DNA of 15,971 nt from Damh-18 sp036275695 (lineage in GTDB: Bacteria > Patescibacteriota > Minisyncoccia > Phycocordibacterales > UBA918), in assembly GCA_036275695.1 (NCBI GenBank), contig DASUDI010000019.1:1-15971 (forward strand). The letters run 5' to 3'. Under the pieces are notes generated by a model. The model saw only the letters and a list, made by a program, of their open reading frames with translations, had not been told where the DNA came from and searched no databases. The translations under genes were made by a program, and so were the position numbers. Shown piece after piece: positions 14,667 through 15,971 of this stretch. Every line of letters begins with the position of its first letter. Within the stretch, counting starts at the first letter, position 1.

Positions 14667-14790
14667 GTTGTTCATCACACCCGTCACGTACGTGGCAGAT
14701 GATTCTGAACACCTATCGTTGTCAGAGTCTGGAAATATACGATCCGTTCGGTATTTACTGAACTGACAACACGTTGCGTTGTTGTCACAA
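14667..14790 (+). promoter_or_regulatory. Region with mutually exclusive RNA pairings after rpsJ
   Basis: CTGACAAC at 14763-14770 can pair with GTTGTCAG at 14718-14725 (8 bp, upstream) or, as TGACAACA (14764-14771), with TGTTGTCA at 14780-14787 (8 bp, downstream). The second pairing adjoins the terminator stem. Upstream, TGTTCA (14668-14673) and TGAACA (14706-14711) can enclose the palindrome CACGTACGTG. The arrangement resembles an attenuator, but could be a 3'-UTR fold. Confidence 0.35.
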
Positions 14791-14817
14791 AAAACCCGCG
14801 CCTTCGGCGCGGGTTTT
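14791..14817. terminator. GC-rich intrinsic terminator of the tuf-rpsJ transcript
   Basis: AAAACCCGCGCC (14791-14802) is fully complementary to GGCGCGGGTTTT (14806-14817), leaving a 3-nt loop, or a TTCG loop if the closing pair opens. The stem ends in TTTT. It lies just upstream of the aminotransferase promoter. Confidence 0.88.
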
Positions 14818-14827
14818 GCGTGTATTG

Positions 14828-14836
14828 TGCTATGAT
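14828..14836 (+). promoter_or_regulatory. Extended -10 promoter of the aminotransferase gene
   Basis: TGCTATGAT is an extended -10 (TGnTATGAT) that does not need a -35. Transcription would start near 14843, about 5 nt before the ATG at 14848, leaving almost no leader and no SD. Confidence 0.6.
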
Positions 14837-14847
14837 AGTACACAATT

Positions 14848-15759
14848 ATGACATCTCTCTATCCCCATGCTTATTTTGGGAACACCATTATTCCGATTGA
14901 AGATGCAAAATTGAGTGTCGCCAGTTCAGCAGTGTTGTATGGACTCAGTGTGTACACAGTATTCCCTGTTGTGATGCACGAGGGTGCTCCGTATGCGTTT
15001 CGACTTCACGATCATTATGAGCGACTTGTCCGCTCAGCAAAGATTATAGGCATTGATACGTTTACTCCGAAGTGGACATACAAAAGATTTTTTGAGGCAG
15101 TATGTGAACTTGTGCGGGTAAATGAAGTGAAAGAGCGGGTATTTGTCCGCGCGAGCGTGCATGTAGACGCACTTGTGCCAGGGACACGCTCGCGCGGACT
15201 TCCCACCACACTCAGCATGTTTATCTATGCCGCGACACCCATCGTGCCACAAGAGGGGGCGCGCATTAAAACAAGCGTGTGGCGAAGAGTGCCCGACTAC
15301 GTCATACCTTCGCGTGCAAAGGTAAATGGTGCGTATGTTAATTCAGTACTCGGCAAGCAAGATGCGCTAGATAGTGGGTACGATGATTGCCTCTTTCTCG
15401 ATGATAGCGGACATGTGTGCGAACTAAGTGCCGCAAATATATTCATGGTGCGCAGAGGAATACTCATTACGCCATCACATGCGAGCGATATCCTAGAAGG
15501 TATTAATCGTAAAACAGTGCTTGAAATAGCGCATACACTCAATATCCCTATCGAGGAACGTACCGTAGATCTCACCGAACTCTATATTGCGGATGAAGTA
15601 TTTGCGTGTGGCACTTCAGCTTTTATTGCGCCTATTATCGAAATAGATGGGCGCACCTTTGAGGGTGACAACACCATTACCACGCGCATTAGAGAAAGTT
15701 ACGAGGAGTGTTTTAATCCTCATGGCAATTTTGGCAAATATATGTCTCTTTTGACATAG
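14848..15759 (+). CDS. PLP-dependent class-IV aminotransferase (branched-chain type, IlvE-like)
   Basis: The 303-aa protein follows the branched-chain aminotransferase pattern: Lys158 in RAKVNGAYVNSVL (the lysine that binds pyridoxal phosphate), GYDDCLFLD (178-186), Glu192 in CELSAANIF (contacts the cofactor ring nitrogen), ILEGINRKTV (216-225) and ADEVFACGTSAF (248-259). The enzyme interconverts amino acids and 2-keto acids with glutamate as partner. D-amino acid transaminase and aminodeoxychorismate lyase share this fold, so I give no symbol. It stands alone between ribosomal genes with its own near-leaderless promoter. If the genome lacks branched-chain synthesis, it would serve salvage or nitrogen exchange. 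Confidence 0.85.
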   Translation: MTSLYPHAYFGNTIIPIEDAKLSVASSAVLYGLSVYTVFPVVMHEGAPYAFRLHDHYERLVRSAKIIGIDTFTPKWTYKRFFEAVCELVRVNEVKERVFVRASVHVDALVPGTRSRGLPTTLSMFIYAATPIVPQEGARIKTSVWRRVPDYVIPSRAKVNGAYVNSVLGKQDALDSGYDDCLFLDDSGHVCELSAANIFMVRRGILITPSHASDILEGINRKTVLEIAHTLNIPIEERTVDLTELYIADEVFACGTSAFIAPIIEIDGRTFEGDNTITTRIRESYEECFNPHGNFGKYMSLLT

Positions 15760-15785
15760 GTTTCGTGTGATGCGTGGTATTTCTA

Positions 15786-15814
15786 TTGACCCAACCCCCA
15801 ATCCCCTGTATAGT
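15786..15814 (+). promoter_or_regulatory. rpsT promoter, near-leaderless
   Basis: TTGACC (15786-15791), exactly 17 nt, then TATAGT (15809-15814) place the start near 15821, about 5 nt before the ATG at 15826. This is the best promoter match in the window. There is no SD and no room for one. Confidence 0.7.
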
Positions 15815-15825
15815 ACCCACCACAT

Positions 15826-15971
15826 ATGGCAATCACCAAGAACGCAAAAAAAGCAATACGGAGTCACGCGCGTAAGCGCGTATACAACATACGTCGTAAA
15901 CGCATCCTCCACGATGTGATCCAGACCACACAGTCACACCTCAAAAAGGGAAGTGTCACCCCCACCCACAT
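15826..15971 (+). CDS. rpsT: 30S ribosomal protein S20, N-terminal part (runs off window)
   Basis: The 48 codons present encode MAITKNAKKAIRSHARKRV, then YNIRRKRILHDVIQTTQSH and a short further stretch, matching the S20 start (M-A-x-x-KxAKKxIRxxxxRRxxN). S20 binds 16S rRNA early in 30S assembly. The lysine/arginine-rich helix is typical. The C-terminal part lies beyond the window. The start is fixed by conserved MA and by the promoter 11 nt upstream. Confidence 0.88.
   Translation, partial: MAITKNAKKAIRSHARKRVYNIRRKRILHDVIQTTQSHLKKGSVTPTH

Noticed and set aside
1..15971. CRISPR array, tRNA or rRNA genes, prophage or toxin-antitoxin pair
   Set aside because: I found no repeat-spacer pattern, no cloverleaf or rRNA sequence and no recognisable phage or toxin-antitoxin genes on either strand.

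Overview
The window looks like a fragment of a Candidate Phyla Radiation (Patescibacteria) genome, most likely a Parcubacteria lineage. The signs are compact genes with short or overlapping junctions, AT-rich accessory genes, many starts without a Shine-Dalgarno (SD) sequence, and an HlyD-type adaptor carrying an extra beta-rich insertion of a kind I associate with Parcubacteria. TGA and TAA both act as normal stops. The lineage is inferred from gene content only; there is no rRNA here.

Layout: 1-815 is the 3' part of a decayed DDE transposase with two nonsense codons and a 13-bp tandem duplication that shifts the frame. 905-4345 (+) is a three-gene MacAB-like transporter operon: membrane-fusion adaptor, FtsX/MacB-type permease and LolD/MacB-type ATPase. 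Converging on it, 7246 down to 4383 (-) is a compact operon: PlsC-like O-acyltransferase, two tandem FeeM-like N-acyl amino acid synthases, a 4'-phosphopantetheinyl transferase and an acyl carrier protein. A second PlsC-like gene (8067-7429, -) lies upstream with its own SD and terminator. 8474-9349 (+) is an extended-SDR sugar-nucleotide epimerase, convergent with a LuxI/FeeM-superfamily acyltransferase (9998-9408, -). A 49-aa membrane ORF lies at 10160. From 10548 the window is housekeeping: fusA, tuf, rpsJ, a class-IV aminotransferase and the start of rpsT, which runs off the end.

The most interesting content is the acyl cluster. The transferase would convert the ACP to its holo form. The FeeM-like enzymes would move acyl chains from acyl-ACP to the amine of an amino acid. 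The PlsC-like proteins could add a second, O-linked chain, the same two-step logic as OlsB/OlsA in ornithine-lipid synthesis. With the LuxI-like protein there are three N-acyltransferases of one superfamily within about 4.7 kb. Such organisms usually lack fatty-acid synthesis, so a self-contained ACP-based N-acyl amino acid or aminolipid (or signal) pathway is unexpected. The neighbouring exporter could carry the product, but that is inferred from position alone.

Regulatory sequence is rich for so small a window. There are near-leaderless promoters before the adaptor, epimerase, aminotransferase and rpsT genes, SD-led starts for three accessory genes, a hairpin plus U-tract just after a fusA promoter, two back-to-back perfect hairpins between fusA and tuf, a structured tuf leader, and mutually exclusive pairings between rpsJ and its terminator.
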